A stretch of 59,576 nucleotides of DNA from Actinomycetota bacterium. GTDB lineage: Bacteria > Actinomycetota > Acidimicrobiia > Acidimicrobiales > JAJPHE01. The position numbers and the translations under genes were made by a program. The notes under the pieces are model-generated. The model saw only the letters and a program-made list of their open reading frames with translations, made no database searches and was not told the DNA's origin. The stretch's first letter is position 1. Each line of letters opens with the position of its first letter. Positions 49,870 to 59,232 of this stretch are shown here, piece by piece. The stretch covers positions 1-59,576 of the forward strand of contig JAJPHE010000042.1 in assembly GCA_021325435.1 (NCBI GenBank). The letters are read 5' to 3'.

Positions 49870-51009
49870 TTGGATTACGACTTCGGCGACCGGGCGGCCG
49901 AGCTGCGGGGCCGCTTGCGCCAGCTGATCGCCGACGAGATCCCCCCCGGCTACCTGGGCGCCTTCACCGACGACCCGGCCGACCTCGAGGTCGCCCAGCG
50001 GTTCTGCCACCGCCTGGCCGACGAGGGCCTCCTGACGGTGGCGTGGCCGAAGGAGTACGGGGGCGCCGGCGGGTCGGTTTGGGAGCAGACCGTCGTGCGC
50101 GAGGAGATGTGGGCCCACCACGAACCCCGCGGCGCCCAGTACATGGGGCTCAACTGGGTCGGTCCCGCCATCATGGCCTTCGGCACCGACGAGCAGAAGC
50201 AGCGCTTCCTTCCGCCGATTGCGGCCGGGGACGTGATCTGGTGCCAGGGCTTCAGCGAGCCCGATGCCGGTTCCGACCTGGCCTCCCTCACCACCCGGGC
50301 CGAGCCCGACGGCGACGGATGGCGTATAACCGGTCAGAAGATCTGGACCAGCTACGCCGAGATGGCGCAGTGGTGCGTCCTGGCCGCCCGGGTGGGCACG
50401 GCCACCGCCAAGAAGCACGAGGGCATCACCATGTTCCTCGTACCCATGGACCGCGAGGGCATCAGCGTGCGACCCATCCGCAGCATGCTGGGCCGCCACC
50501 ACCTGAACGAGTGCTTCTTCGACGACGTGTGGGCCGGCCCCGACGAGGTCCTCGGAGGTGTCGGGAACGGGTGGTCGGTGATCCGCCGGGCCCTCGCCCA
50601 CGAACGGGTCGGCATCGTCCGCTACGCCCGCTGCGACCGGCTGCTGTCGGCCTTCGCCGAGGAGGAGGGCGTCCCCGAGCTCCTGCGAGCCCGCTGGGCC
50701 CGAGCCCTGGTCGACGTCCGGGTGGCCCGACTGCTCGCCTACCGGGCGGTGCGCGAGCAGGAAGCGGGTGAGCCGCGGGACGCCACCGCCAGCATCGCCC
50801 GCCTGGCGGTGACCCAGTGCGACCAGCAGGTCGCCGAGGTGTTGTTCCAGGCCCAGGAGGACCGCAGCCTCGAGGCCGGAGCCGACGCTCCCGTGGCCGG
50901 GGCGGTGGAGGACCACTGGCGTTACGCCCAGGCCGCCACCGTGGCGTCGGGGACCATCGAGATCCAGCGGATGATCGTTTCTCGCCATCTGCTGGGCGGC
51001 CGGAAATGA
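49870..51009 (+). CDS. acyl-CoA dehydrogenase
   Basis: A 379-residue acyl-CoA dehydrogenase. Key segments are WCQGFSEPDAGSDLASLTT, TGQKIWTSYAEMAQWCVL, GMGNGWSV-like VGNGWSVIRRALAHERVG, and the terminal VASGTIEIQRMIVSRHLL. The TTG at 49870 is preferred because GGGGGAAAG lies about 8 bases upstream and homologues usually begin with a short DYDFG-like sequence; the alternative ATG at 49822 lacks a ribosome-binding site and would include the inverted repeat. It overlaps the next gene by 4 nt (ATGA), so it is probably the larger subunit of a heteromeric dehydrogenase. Confidence 0.9.
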   Translation: MDYDFGDRAAELRGRLRQLIADEIPPGYLGAFTDDPADLEVAQRFCHRLADEGLLTVAWPKEYGGAGGSVWEQTVVREEMWAHHEPRGAQYMGLNWVGPAIMAFGTDEQKQRFLPPIAAGDVIWCQGFSEPDAGSDLASLTTRAEPDGDGWRITGQKIWTSYAEMAQWCVLAARVGTATAKKHEGITMFLVPMDREGISVRPIRSMLGRHHLNECFFDDVWAGPDEVLGGVGNGWSVIRRALAHERVGIVRYARCDRLLSAFAEEEGVPELLRARWARALVDVRVARLLAYRAVREQEAGEPRDATASIARLAVTQCDQQVAEVLFQAQEDRSLEAGADAPVAGAVEDHWRYAQAATVASGTIEIQRMIVSRHLLGGRK

Positions 51010-51953
51010 ACCCGGACCTTCCCTCCGAGGCGGCCGAGTACGGGGCCGGCGCCGCCCGGGCCTTCGCCTCCTTGGGCGGCCTCGACGCCGCCCGCCGGGC
51101 GGAGGTAGACCCGGCCGAACGGGGTCGGTCGGTCGCCCGGGCCCTCGAGGCGCTGGGAGCCGACCAGCTCGATCCCCGGGCCGACCCAGACGCGGCCGCC
51201 GCCGCCGGCGAGCTGTGCCGGGCCGCGGGCCGGGTCATGCTGCCCTACCCCGTCGTGCCGCTCCTGCTGCGAACCGGCGGCGCCCCCTTGGCGGTCGTCG
51301 GCGAGGGGCGGCTGCGCGTGGACCACGGCGACCTCTTCGACGAATGGAGGGTTGCCACCGTCGATGGCCGAGCCCAGGCGGCCAAGCCCGCTTCGAGCCG
51401 GCTGGCCACCAAGCTGGGGCCGTTCGTGGTCGACCTGTCGCCCGGAGGACCGCAGGCCGAACCAGCCCACCGCGATGTGGCCTTCCACCTGACCTTGTCC
51501 GCCTGGCTGGTCCTCGGTGTGATCGAGCGGGCCGTCGAGCTCGCCGTCGAACACGTGAGCGGCAGGGTCCAGTTCGGTCAGGCCCTGTCGTCCTTCCAGG
51601 CGGTCCAGTTCCAGCTGGCCGACGCCGCCGTGGGTGTCGAGGGCCTGCGCGAGCTGTGCCGGTTCACCCTGTGGAGGCTGTTCGCCGACCCTGAGCGTTG
51701 CCAGCCCGACGCTCTCGCCGTGCGCCTCCACGCCCTCGAGACGGCCCGGACCGTGCTGCGCACCACCCAGCAGCTTCACGGTGCCGCCGGGCTGTGCGAC
51801 GAGTACGACATCTCGATCCTGTGCCGGCATGTCCAACCGTGCCTGCGCCTTCCCTTCGGCTCCGAGCGGACCGCCCTCGAGCTCGCCGGCGCGGTGGAGC
51901 GGATGGGATTCGATTCGCTGTTTCCGCACGGCGCCCGGTCCGCCGTCGGATGA
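51006..51953 (+). CDS. degenerate acyl-CoA dehydrogenase partner subunit
   Basis: A 315-residue acyl-CoA dehydrogenase-fold protein, shorter than the usual 370-400. The C-terminal half has VQFGQALSSFQAVQFQLADA and helices typical of the family, but the N-terminal flavin-contact elements and the terminal GG-T-E-IQ segment are missing. It is therefore likely a non-catalytic or half-site partner, as in two-subunit FadE complexes. Its ATG overlaps the upstream dehydrogenase stop (ATGA) and its stop overlaps the ligase start (ATGA), a tightly coupled arrangement that supports an obligate complex. Confidence 0.82.
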   Translation: MNPDLPSEAAEYGAGAARAFASLGGLDAARRAEVDPAERGRSVARALEALGADQLDPRADPDAAAAAGELCRAAGRVMLPYPVVPLLLRTGGAPLAVVGEGRLRVDHGDLFDEWRVATVDGRAQAAKPASSRLATKLGPFVVDLSPGGPQAEPAHRDVAFHLTLSAWLVLGVIERAVELAVEHVSGRVQFGQALSSFQAVQFQLADAAVGVEGLRELCRFTLWRLFADPERCQPDALAVRLHALETARTVLRTTQQLHGAAGLCDEYDISILCRHVQPCLRLPFGSERTALELAGAVERMGFDSLFPHGARSAVG

Positions 51954-53638
51954 GCACTCTCCACGGCCCCCCGCTGGAGGAAGCCGAGGGGGTCGGAGCT
52001 CTCACCCTGCCCGGCTTCCTGGACGAGGTGAGCCGCCGTCACGCCGGTAACGAGGCGCTGGTGTTCGACGATCCGCTGCTCGACGGGGCGACCGTGCGGT
52101 GGACCTATGCCGACCTCGCCGGCCACGCCCGGCAGGTGGCCAAGGCTCTGATCCGGTTTGGGGTGTCCAAAGGAGCTCGGGTCGGCATCCTGATGGGGAG
52201 CCGCCCCGAGGCGGTGGCCGCCTTCTTCGGGGCGAGCCTGGCCGGCGGGGTGGCCGTGCCGCTGTCGACCTTCTCCCCCGCGCCGGAGCTCGACTACCTG
52301 CTCCGCCACGCGGATATCTCGGTGCTGCTGACCCAGGACCGTCTGCTCCGTCGGCGCTTCGTCGACGACATCGTCGGGTTGTGCCCCGAGGCCGATGTCC
52401 CCGGCGACGGGCCCATCCGCTCGTCCCGCTTCCCGTTCCTGACTGCGGTGGCGGCGGTCGGCCTGGAGGCGCGACGGGGGCGGGTGGCGGGGTGGGAGCA
52501 GTTCCTCCGCGCCGGGGGGGATGTGGCGGACGAGCTGCTGGACGCCCGGGCCTCTGAGGTCTCTCCGGCGGACGAAGGGGTGATCAGCTACAGCTCGGGC
52601 ACCACCGACCGTCCGAAGGGGATGCTGCACTCCCAGCGCGCTCCCAGCGTGCAGTTCTGGATCCAGGCCCGGGTCTTCGCCCGCCATGACCGCACCCGTC
52701 TGTGGACCGCCCTGCCGCTGTTCTGGACGGCCGGCATGAACACGGCGATGGGGGCGACCCTGGCCGCCGGCGGCTGCTGGGTGATGCAGGAGACGTTCGA
52801 GCCGGGCGAGGCCCTGCGGCTGATGGCCCGCGAGAAGGTCACCGAGCCCTACACCCTGCCCCACCAGACCGCCGCCCTCGAGGAGCACCCCGACTGGCCC
52901 GCCGCCGACCTGTCATCACTGCGCAGCGTGTTCGGCAAGTCCGCCTTCGCCCGGCATCCGAGCGTCACGGGGGACACCGGCTGGAACATGCCGGTCGCCT
53001 ACGGCCTGTCCGAGACCTGCGCCAGCTTCATCAGCCACTACTCGGACACCCCCCGCGAGCTCCTCGGCCGCAGCATGGGGCGGCTCCTGCCCGGCAACCG
53101 CCTGCGGGTCGTCGACCCTGACACCGGCCGAGTGCTGGGCCCCGGCGAGGACGGGGAGCTCGCCGTCGCCGGACCCACGCTCATGGAGCACTACGTCAAG
53201 CGGACCCGCGAGGAGTGCTTCGACGAGGACGGGTTCTTCCACACCGGCGACGTCGGCTTCTACGACGAGGACGACTACGTCCACTGGACCGGGCGGCGGA
53301 CCGAGATGATCAAGACGGTCGGGGCCAACGTGTCCCCCGCCGAGCTGGAGGTGCAGCTGCGGGCCTGTCAGCCGGTGAAGCTGAGCCGGGTCGTCGGCGT
53401 GCCCGACGCCCGGTTGGGCCAGGTGGTGGTGCTGTGCGTCGTGCTCAAGGAAGGGGCGGCGGCCACCCCCGAGGAGATCCAGGATTTCCTCCGCCAGCGG
53501 GTGGCCGGCTACAAGGTGCCCCGACACGTCCTTTTCTTCGATGATGGTGAGATACCGATGACCAGGAGCGAGACCAAGGTGCGCGACGCCGAGCTGGTGA
53601 GGCTGGTGGAAGCCAGGCTGGCCGGCGCCGACGCGTGA
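51950..53638 (+). CDS. AMP-dependent acyl-CoA synthetase
   Basis: A 562-residue ANL ligase. P-loop SYSSGTTDRPKGMLHSQ, A5 motif YGLSETCASF, hinge segment FFHTGDVGFYDEDDYVHWTG with RRTEMIKTVGANVSPAELE. The final region GEIPMTRSETKVRDAEL carries the probable catalytic lysine (TK) in place of a GK motif, similar to the ligase at 25436. The ATG overlaps the partner-subunit stop by 4 nt. The order acyl-CoA dehydrogenase, partner, ligase, dehydratase suggests a complete activation-and-oxidation cassette for one acid. Confidence 0.91.
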   Translation: MSTLHGPPLEEAEGVGALTLPGFLDEVSRRHAGNEALVFDDPLLDGATVRWTYADLAGHARQVAKALIRFGVSKGARVGILMGSRPEAVAAFFGASLAGGVAVPLSTFSPAPELDYLLRHADISVLLTQDRLLRRRFVDDIVGLCPEADVPGDGPIRSSRFPFLTAVAAVGLEARRGRVAGWEQFLRAGGDVADELLDARASEVSPADEGVISYSSGTTDRPKGMLHSQRAPSVQFWIQARVFARHDRTRLWTALPLFWTAGMNTAMGATLAAGGCWVMQETFEPGEALRLMAREKVTEPYTLPHQTAALEEHPDWPAADLSSLRSVFGKSAFARHPSVTGDTGWNMPVAYGLSETCASFISHYSDTPRELLGRSMGRLLPGNRLRVVDPDTGRVLGPGEDGELAVAGPTLMEHYVKRTREECFDEDGFFHTGDVGFYDEDDYVHWTGRRTEMIKTVGANVSPAELEVQLRACQPVKLSRVVGVPDARLGQVVVLCVVLKEGAAATPEEIQDFLRQRVAGYKVPRHVLFFDDGEIPMTRSETKVRDAELVRLVEARLAGADA

Positions 53639-53654
53639 GAGAGCGGGAGACACC

Positions 53655-54857
53655 GTGACCACGACCCCCGACCAGCACGACCTCGAGGCGCCCGAGGAGG
53701 CGTTCGACACGTCGGACCTCGACCGGTACATGGGCGTGCCCATGGAGCCCGGCGAGCTCAAGGAGCCGGTCGCCATCAACGACATCCGCCGGTGGGTCCA
53801 GGCCATGCACTACCCCAACCCCCTCCACTACGACGAGGACTGGGCGGCCGAGAGCCGCTTCGGCCGGATCGTCGCACCGCAGTCCTTCACCGTCACCTGC
53901 GACACGAGCCACGGGGCCTCCCCGGCCCAGGTGGGGCGGATCCCCAACTCGCACCTGATCTTCGGCGGCGACGAGTGGTGGTTCTTCGGACCCCGGATCG
54001 AGCCGGGCGACAAGCTCATCTGCCACCGCATGCCGTTCGACTACAAGGTGACCGACACCAAGTTCGCCGGCCCCACCTGCTTCCAGCGGGGCGACACCCT
54101 CTACATCAACCAGCGGGGCGAGCGGGTGGCCCAGCAGCGATCCACTTCGATCCGCTACCAGGTCCGCCAGGCCCGCGAGAAGGGCATGTTCGAGGAGCCG
54201 GCCGAGCCGGAGTGGAGCGACGAGCAGCTGCTCGAGCTGGAGGAGATCAAGGCCGGCTTCATCGCCCAGATCCAGGACCTGCGCCACGACAAGCGCCTTT
54301 TCGACTCGGTGAAGGTGGGAGACGAGTTGGCGACCAACGTCCTAGGGCCCCACAGCCTGGCCAGCTTCACCACCGAATGGCGGGCCTATCCCATGACGAT
54401 CTGGGGCGCCACGGCCAAGGGACCCACGACCGTGCGGGCCGAGGCGCTGGGCTACACCAAGGAGATGGCCGGCTTCGAGGGTGACCGGCGGATGGAACGG
54501 GTGAACCCGGAACTCACCGACGGCGCCTACTACGGGCCGTCGCGGGGCCACCTGCAGCCCCGCTGGGCCCGCCACGTCGGTATGGCCCGCGGCTACGGGT
54601 ACGGGGCGTCGATGGGAGCGTGGATCCTCGACTACGTGGCGGCCTGGGCCGGTGAGTGGGGTTTCATCACCCACGCCGATGCCCAGTACCGCAACCCCGC
54701 CTTCACCGGCGACGCCACCTACATCCGGGGCCGGGTCACTGACACCCGGGTGGAGCGCAAACGCCGCCACATCGCCACCGTGGCGGTGGAGCTGACCAAC
54801 CAGCACGACGCCGTCATGGCCAAGGGCCAGGTCGACGTGGCCCTGCCCGCCGACTGA
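53655..54857 (+). CDS. FAS1-like/MaoC-type double hot-dog dehydratase
   Basis: A 400-residue protein with an N-terminal FAS1-like dehydratase (MaoC_dehydrat_N) domain containing AMHYPNPLHYDEDWAAESRF with RIVAPQSF, and a C-terminal hot-dog half ending in QYRNPAFTGDATYIRGRVT and ELTNQHDAVMAKGQ. This layout fits an enoyl-CoA hydratase 2-type enzyme. It follows the ligase by 16 bases with GGGAG before the GTG start, so it is the last gene of the four-gene operon and would hydrate the enoyl-CoA made by the acyl-CoA dehydrogenase. It is convergent with the amidohydrolase gene. A mid-protein linker with a coiled-coil-like Glu-rich stretch is unusual. Confidence 0.86.
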   Translation: MTTTPDQHDLEAPEEAFDTSDLDRYMGVPMEPGELKEPVAINDIRRWVQAMHYPNPLHYDEDWAAESRFGRIVAPQSFTVTCDTSHGASPAQVGRIPNSHLIFGGDEWWFFGPRIEPGDKLICHRMPFDYKVTDTKFAGPTCFQRGDTLYINQRGERVAQQRSTSIRYQVRQAREKGMFEEPAEPEWSDEQLLELEEIKAGFIAQIQDLRHDKRLFDSVKVGDELATNVLGPHSLASFTTEWRAYPMTIWGATAKGPTTVRAEALGYTKEMAGFEGDRRMERVNPELTDGAYYGPSRGHLQPRWARHVGMARGYGYGASMGAWILDYVAAWAGEWGFITHADAQYRNPAFTGDATYIRGRVTDTRVERKRRHIATVAVELTNQHDAVMAKGQVDVALPAD

Positions 54858-54872
54858 CGCCGGCGCCGAAGG

Positions 54873-56144
54873 TCAGCGGGCCCGGGCCCCCAGCTGGCTG
54901 GCCAGGGTCTTGTGGCCCCCGCCCCGGACTCCCCTGGCCCGGATGGAGATGTCGTGGCCGGCGGCCCGGCGGCGCAGGGCCCCGACCGTGCACTCCTCGC
55001 GCGCCGCGGCGCTGAAGGGGTCGAAGCTGAAGTGACGCATGGCGTTGAGATGGGTCATCCGGTTGATGTCCTCGTCCGAAACGCCGTCCATCTGCTTCAT
55101 GAACGTCTCCGGCGACGTCGGCCAGGTGGAGTCCGAATGGGGGTAGTCGCACTCCCAGCACACGTTGTCCATGTCGAGGAACTGGCGGCTGGCCACCCCG
55201 AAGTGGTCGTCGATGAAGCAGGTGATGACGTGCTCGTTGAACACCTGGCTGGGCAGCTTGTCGCCGAAGTCCTGCCCGGTCCACAGGTGATGGCGCTGGT
55301 AGTTGTAGTCAATGCGCTCGAGGAAGTAGGGGATCCAGCCGATTCCGCCCTCCGACAGGGCGATCTTCAGCTGCGGGAACTTGCGGAGCACGGGTGACCA
55401 CACCAGGTCGGCGGCGGCCTGGACGATGTTCATCGGGGTCAGGGTGATGAGCACGTCCATCGGGGCGTCGGGGGCGGTGATCACCAGCTGGGAGGACGAG
55501 CCGATGTGCATGCAGACGACCACGTTCTCGTCGCTGCAGGCCGTCCAGAACGGGTCCCAGTGGTCGGAGTGCAGGCTGGGCCACCCCAGCTTGGCCGGAT
55601 TCTCCGAGAAGGTGACGGCGTGGGCGCCCTTGGCCGCCGTGCGGCGGACCTCGGCGGCCAACACCTCGGCGTCCCAGATGGCCGGCAGGGAGCAGGGGAT
55701 GAAGCGGCCCGGGTAGGTGCCGCACCACTCGTCGATGTGCCAGTCGTTGTAGGCCCGGACCATGGCCAGGGCCACGTCCTTGTCCTCGGTGCGGGCGAAG
55801 AGCTGCCCGCAAAACTGGGGGAACGAGGGGAAGCACAACGAGCCCAGGATCCCGTTGGCGTCCATGTCCTTGACCCGCTGGTGGATGTCGTAGGTGCCGG
55901 GCCGGAGCTCGTCGAAGCTGGTCGGCTCGATGCCGTACTCCTCCGGCGGCCGGCCGGCCACGGCGTTGAGGGCGACGTTGCTGATCTCCTGGCCCTCGTA
56001 GGACCAGGCGTTGGTGCCGTCCTCGCGGGTGATGAAGCGCGGGGCGAGATCGCGGTACTTGGCCGGCAGGCGACCCTCGAACAGGTGGGGCGGCTCGACC
56101 ACGTGGTCGTCCACGCTCACCATGATGAGATCGTCTAGCTGCAT
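54873..56144 (-). CDS. amidohydrolase family protein (PF04909-type)
   Basis: A 423-residue TIM-barrel amidohydrolase close in sequence to the 392-residue one at 21870. It opens with MVSVDDHVVEPPHLFEGRLP, has VKDMDANGILGSLCFPS, MHIGSSSQLV and the metal region CDYPHSDSTWPTS. The last 30 residues are a basic tail absent in the paralogue. The function is uncertain; relatives act on amides or as decarboxylases of cyclic acids. It follows a crotonase on the same strand with a 63-base gap, so the two may be one operon. Start ATG at 56144. Confidence 0.85.
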   Translation of the reverse strand: MQLDDLIMVSVDDHVVEPPHLFEGRLPAKYRDLAPRFITREDGTNAWSYEGQEISNVALNAVAGRPPEEYGIEPTSFDELRPGTYDIHQRVKDMDANGILGSLCFPSFPQFCGQLFARTEDKDVALAMVRAYNDWHIDEWCGTYPGRFIPCSLPAIWDAEVLAAEVRRTAAKGAHAVTFSENPAKLGWPSLHSDHWDPFWTACSDENVVVCMHIGSSSQLVITAPDAPMDVLITLTPMNIVQAAADLVWSPVLRKFPQLKIALSEGGIGWIPYFLERIDYNYQRHHLWTGQDFGDKLPSQVFNEHVITCFIDDHFGVASRQFLDMDNVCWECDYPHSDSTWPTSPETFMKQMDGVSDEDINRMTHLNAMRHFSFDPFSAAAREECTVGALRRRAAGHDISIRARGVRGGGHKTLASQLGARAR

Positions 56145-56207
56145 GGCAGGACCCCCTCAGCGGCTCGGCCGTCACCGGCCCACCTGAGCGGTCCAGAGTA
56201 GTACCCG

Positions 56208-57041
56208 CTAGGAGGCGGGCTCCTTGGCGGGGGCGCCGTCGGACTTCTTGATCTGCTGCTTCATGTCGTCGAGCAGCATCAGGACCGGGAACCCCGACTC
56301 GCTGATGGCGTGGCCGTGGCCGGTCTGGTGGATGTCGAACACGGACTGGATGGCGGCGTAGAAGCCCTGCACGTCGAGGGTCTGGTTGACGGCCCGCTTG
56401 GCCTGGCGCAGGGCGAAGGGATGCTTGCTGGCGATGAGGGTCGCCAGCTCCATCGTCTCCTCCTGGAGGCGGTCCAGGGGCACGACCTTGTTCACCATCC
56501 CGACCCGCTCGGCCTCCTCGGCGGTCATCGACCGGCCGGTGAAGAGCAGCTCCTTGGCCTTGCGGGCGCCCCATTCCCACGTGTGGCCGTGGTACTCGAC
56601 CCCGCCGATGCCCATGTTCACCACCGGATCGGAGAACTTGGCGTTGTCGGCGGCGACGATGAGGTCGCAGGGCCAGCACAAGAGGAGCCCGCCGGCGATG
56701 CAGACCCCCTGGACAGCGGCGATCGACGGCTTGGGGACGTTGCGCCACCGCAGGGAGTACTCGAGGAAGCGGCGGGCCTCGTTCTTGTAGATGCCCTCTA
56801 GCGTCCACTTGGTGGGCCCCGCGCCCGGCTCCGCCCCCCGCAGGTCGTGGCCGGACGAGAAGTGCTTGCCGTTGGCCCGCAGGACGATGACCCGGACGTC
56901 GTCGTCGTCGGCGGCCATCCCCCACGCCTCGTCCAGGTCGTCCAACAGCGGCATGTTCTGGGCGTTGGCTGCCTCGGGACGGTTCAGGGTGATGGTGGCG
57001 ATGCGATCCTTCGCCTCGTACAGGATGAACTCCGTCTGCAT
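56208..57041 (-). CDS. enoyl-CoA hydratase/isomerase family protein
   Basis: A 277-residue crotonase with a typical start (MQTEFILYEAKDRIATITLN). The oxyanion-hole pieces HFSSGHDLRGAE and GVCIAGGLLLCWPCDL are present, and the rest follows the family. It may be a hydratase or an isomerase; the acidic catalytic position reads NMGIGGVEYHGH, unlike the classical Glu pair, so function is uncertain. The ATG at 57041 is preceded by GGAGGG, and the upstream frame to 58343 is antisense to the acyl-CoA dehydrogenase. It precedes the amidohydrolase on the same strand. Confidence 0.9.
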   Translation of the reverse strand: MQTEFILYEAKDRIATITLNRPEAANAQNMPLLDDLDEAWGMAADDDDVRVIVLRANGKHFSSGHDLRGAEPGAGPTKWTLEGIYKNEARRFLEYSLRWRNVPKPSIAAVQGVCIAGGLLLCWPCDLIVAADNAKFSDPVVNMGIGGVEYHGHTWEWGARKAKELLFTGRSMTAEEAERVGMVNKVVPLDRLQEETMELATLIASKHPFALRQAKRAVNQTLDVQGFYAAIQSVFDIHQTGHGHAISESGFPVLMLLDDMKQQIKKSDGAPAKEPAS

Positions 57042-57110
57042 GCTGGCCCTCCGTGGCTCGGACAACCCCCGGGCGTCCGCCGGAGGAACCCTACGTGGGC
57101 CGGCCGGCCA

Positions 57111-57126
57111 CCGCCCAGCTGGGCGG
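57111..57126. promoter_or_regulatory. 16-bp perfect palindrome CCGCCCAGCTGGGCGG
   Basis: A perfect dyad in the 144-base divergent region between the crotonase and the acyl-CoA dehydrogenase. It differs from the TGAC-N6-GTCA element and may be an operator of another regulator, or a GC-rich chance hit; the position between divergent starts favours the former. Confidence 0.35.
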
Positions 57127-57185
57127 AGCTTTTGCCCGGCCCCCGCCGGGTGACAAGCTGACCCGCCAGCGCAGGGGGTCATCCG

Positions 57186-58385
57186 ATGAGACTTAGCTAC
57201 GACGAGGCGACCGAGGCCTTCCGGGCCGAGTTCGTCGACTGGGTGGAGCACAACCTGCCCCCGGCGGAGGAGCGCACCGAGCCGGTGCTGTCCAGCGCCC
57301 ACCTGCCGGACTGGGCCCGGGCCTGGCAGCGGCGGATGTTCGACGCCGGGTGGCTGGTGCCGGGTTGGCCGCCGGAGTACGGGGGCCGCAACGCCACCCC
57401 GGTGCAGCAGCTCGTCTACTTCGAGGAGATCGCCCGCCGCCAGATTCCGAGGGGCTTCAACCCCCAGGGCCTTTCGATCATCACCCCGTCGATTCTCGAT
57501 TTTGGCACGGACGAGCAGAAGCAGCGCTACGCCCTGCCCACCCTGCGGGGGGAGATCTCCTTCTGCCTCGGCATGAGCGAGCCCGACGCCGGCAGCGACC
57601 TGGCCGGTCTGCGGACCAGGGCCGAGCTCCAGGGCGACCAGTTCGTCGTCAACGGCCAGAAGGTCTGGACGTCGGGTGCCCACCACGCCGACTACTGCTT
57701 CTGCTTCGTGCGCACCAACCCCGATGTGCCCAAGCACCAGGGCATCAGCGTGCTCATCATCGACATGTCGACCCCGGGGATCTCGGTCCGGCCCCTCGCC
57801 ATGCTCACCGACCCGAACGAGGCCGACTTCAACGAGGTCTTCTTCACCGACGTCGTGGTGCCGGCCGAGAACCTGGTGGGTGAGCTGAACCACGGATGGA
57901 GCATCGCCGGGGGCTCTCTGGCCCACGAACGGGGGATGCTGTGGATCTCCTCGGCGACGGCGCTCGAGCGCGACATCGACCAGCTCATCCAGACGGCCAT
58001 CCGGCCGGGCGCCGACGGGCGCCGCCTGGCCGACGACCCCGTGTTCAGCTCGGGCCTGGCCCGGGCCTACATGGAGGCCCAGGCCATGAAGTTCATGGGC
58101 TACCGGGGCTTCGCCAAGTTCGCCAGGGGGATGGAGTCCCCCGAGCACTCGATCCTGAAGCTCTACGGCAGCGAGCTGGGCCGCCGGCTGGCCCTCGAGA
58201 CAACCGAGGCCCTGTGGCCCCTGTCGCTCGACCTCGACGCCGCCCCCCTGACCGTGCACGGGGACGACCCCACGCCCTGGCCGACCAAGTACCTGATCAG
58301 CTTCGCCAACACCATCGCCGGCGGCACCTCGGAGATCCAGCACAACATCATCGCCGAGCGGATCCTCGGCCTGCCCCGACGGTGA
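57186..58385 (+). CDS. acyl-CoA dehydrogenase
   Basis: A 399-residue acyl-CoA dehydrogenase with EQKQRYALPTLRGEISFCLG, MSEPDAGSDLAGLRTRA, NGQKVWTSGAHHADYCFC, and TIAGGTSEIQHNIIAERIL at the end. The full family core appears intact. It begins at ATG 57186. It overlaps the following SDR by 4 nt (GTGA), so an oxidation and a hydroxyl-dehydrogenase step are coupled. The crotonase on the opposite strand across the palindrome probably works in the same pathway. Confidence 0.92.
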   Translation: MRLSYDEATEAFRAEFVDWVEHNLPPAEERTEPVLSSAHLPDWARAWQRRMFDAGWLVPGWPPEYGGRNATPVQQLVYFEEIARRQIPRGFNPQGLSIITPSILDFGTDEQKQRYALPTLRGEISFCLGMSEPDAGSDLAGLRTRAELQGDQFVVNGQKVWTSGAHHADYCFCFVRTNPDVPKHQGISVLIIDMSTPGISVRPLAMLTDPNEADFNEVFFTDVVVPAENLVGELNHGWSIAGGSLAHERGMLWISSATALERDIDQLIQTAIRPGADGRRLADDPVFSSGLARAYMEAQAMKFMGYRGFAKFARGMESPEHSILKLYGSELGRRLALETTEALWPLSLDLDAAPLTVHGDDPTPWPTKYLISFANTIAGGTSEIQHNIIAERILGLPRR

Positions 58386-59125
58386 CCGCCGCCGCCCTCA
58401 GCGGCCGGCGGGTACTCGTGGTCGGGGCGTCGTCGGGCATCGGCCGGGCCGTGGGGGTGGCCGCCGCCTCGGCGGGGGCCCGGGTGGTCATGGCGGCGCG
58501 CCGGGTGGACCGTCTGGAGGACGCCGTGGCCGAGACAGGTGGCGCCGCCTTCGCCCTCCCCTGTGACGTGCTGGAACCCACCGACTGCGCCCTGGTCGTC
58601 GAGCGGGCGGCCGACCAGCTCGGGGGCCTGGATGCCGTGGTCTACAGCGCGGGCGTCTCGCCGTTGCGCCGCGTGGCCGAGTCCGACAGCGAGCTCTGGC
58701 GCCGGGTGGTGGGCACCAACCTGATCGGCGCCGCCCTCGTCGCCGCCGCCGCCCTCCCCCACCTGCTCGCCGGGCGGGGCCGGCTGGTCCTGCTCGGGTC
58801 GTCGTCGGAAGGGCGGCCGTTTCCGGGGCTGGTGGCCTACGGGGCGAGCAAGGCCGGGCTGCGCGAGCTGGCCCGCGGCCTGCGCAACGAGCATCCCGGG
58901 CTGTGGGTGACCACCGTCGTCGTCGGCCCCACCCTCTCGGAGCTGGCGTCGGGCTGGGACGAGGGTCTGGCCGCCGAGATGTTCGCCCGCTGGGAGAAGG
59001 AGGGATACCTCCCCACCTTGTCGGTCCTTCCGGTCGAGGAGACCGCCGCCCAGGTCATCCACGTCCTGGCCACCGCGGCCCGCGTAGACGAGGTCCATGT
59101 CATGCCCCCGGAGCACCGCCCCTGA
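58382..59125 (+). CDS. SDR family oxidoreductase
   Basis: A 247-residue short-chain dehydrogenase. The nucleotide-binding VGASSGIG is at residues 14-21, YSAGVSP takes the NNAG position, and the catalytic Y153/K157 is in AYGASKAGL. A GTG overlaps the acyl-CoA dehydrogenase stop by 4 nt. The longer frame to 57896 is inside the upstream gene and rejected. It probably oxidises the alcohol formed after hydration; the substrate is not identifiable. Confidence 0.9.
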   Translation: MTAAALSGRRVLVVGASSGIGRAVGVAAASAGARVVMAARRVDRLEDAVAETGGAAFALPCDVLEPTDCALVVERAADQLGGLDAVVYSAGVSPLRRVAESDSELWRRVVGTNLIGAALVAAAALPHLLAGRGRLVLLGSSSEGRPFPGLVAYGASKAGLRELARGLRNEHPGLWVTTVVVGPTLSELASGWDEGLAAEMFARWEKEGYLPTLSVLPVEETAAQVIHVLATAARVDEVHVMPPEHRP

Positions 59126-59232
59126 CCTGGGCCGATGGGCGTCCGAAGCCCTGCCGGTGCTACTTTTTCGGCCCCGGGAGGTGACCGTTCGCCCCCCGCA
59201 GACGCCAACTGCAGTTGCAGGAGGGGGATCCT

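Noticed and set aside
54855-54868. TGACGCCGGCGCCG resembling the operator
   Set aside because: The right half is GCCG instead of GTCA, and it overlaps a stop codon between convergent genes, where no promoter is expected.
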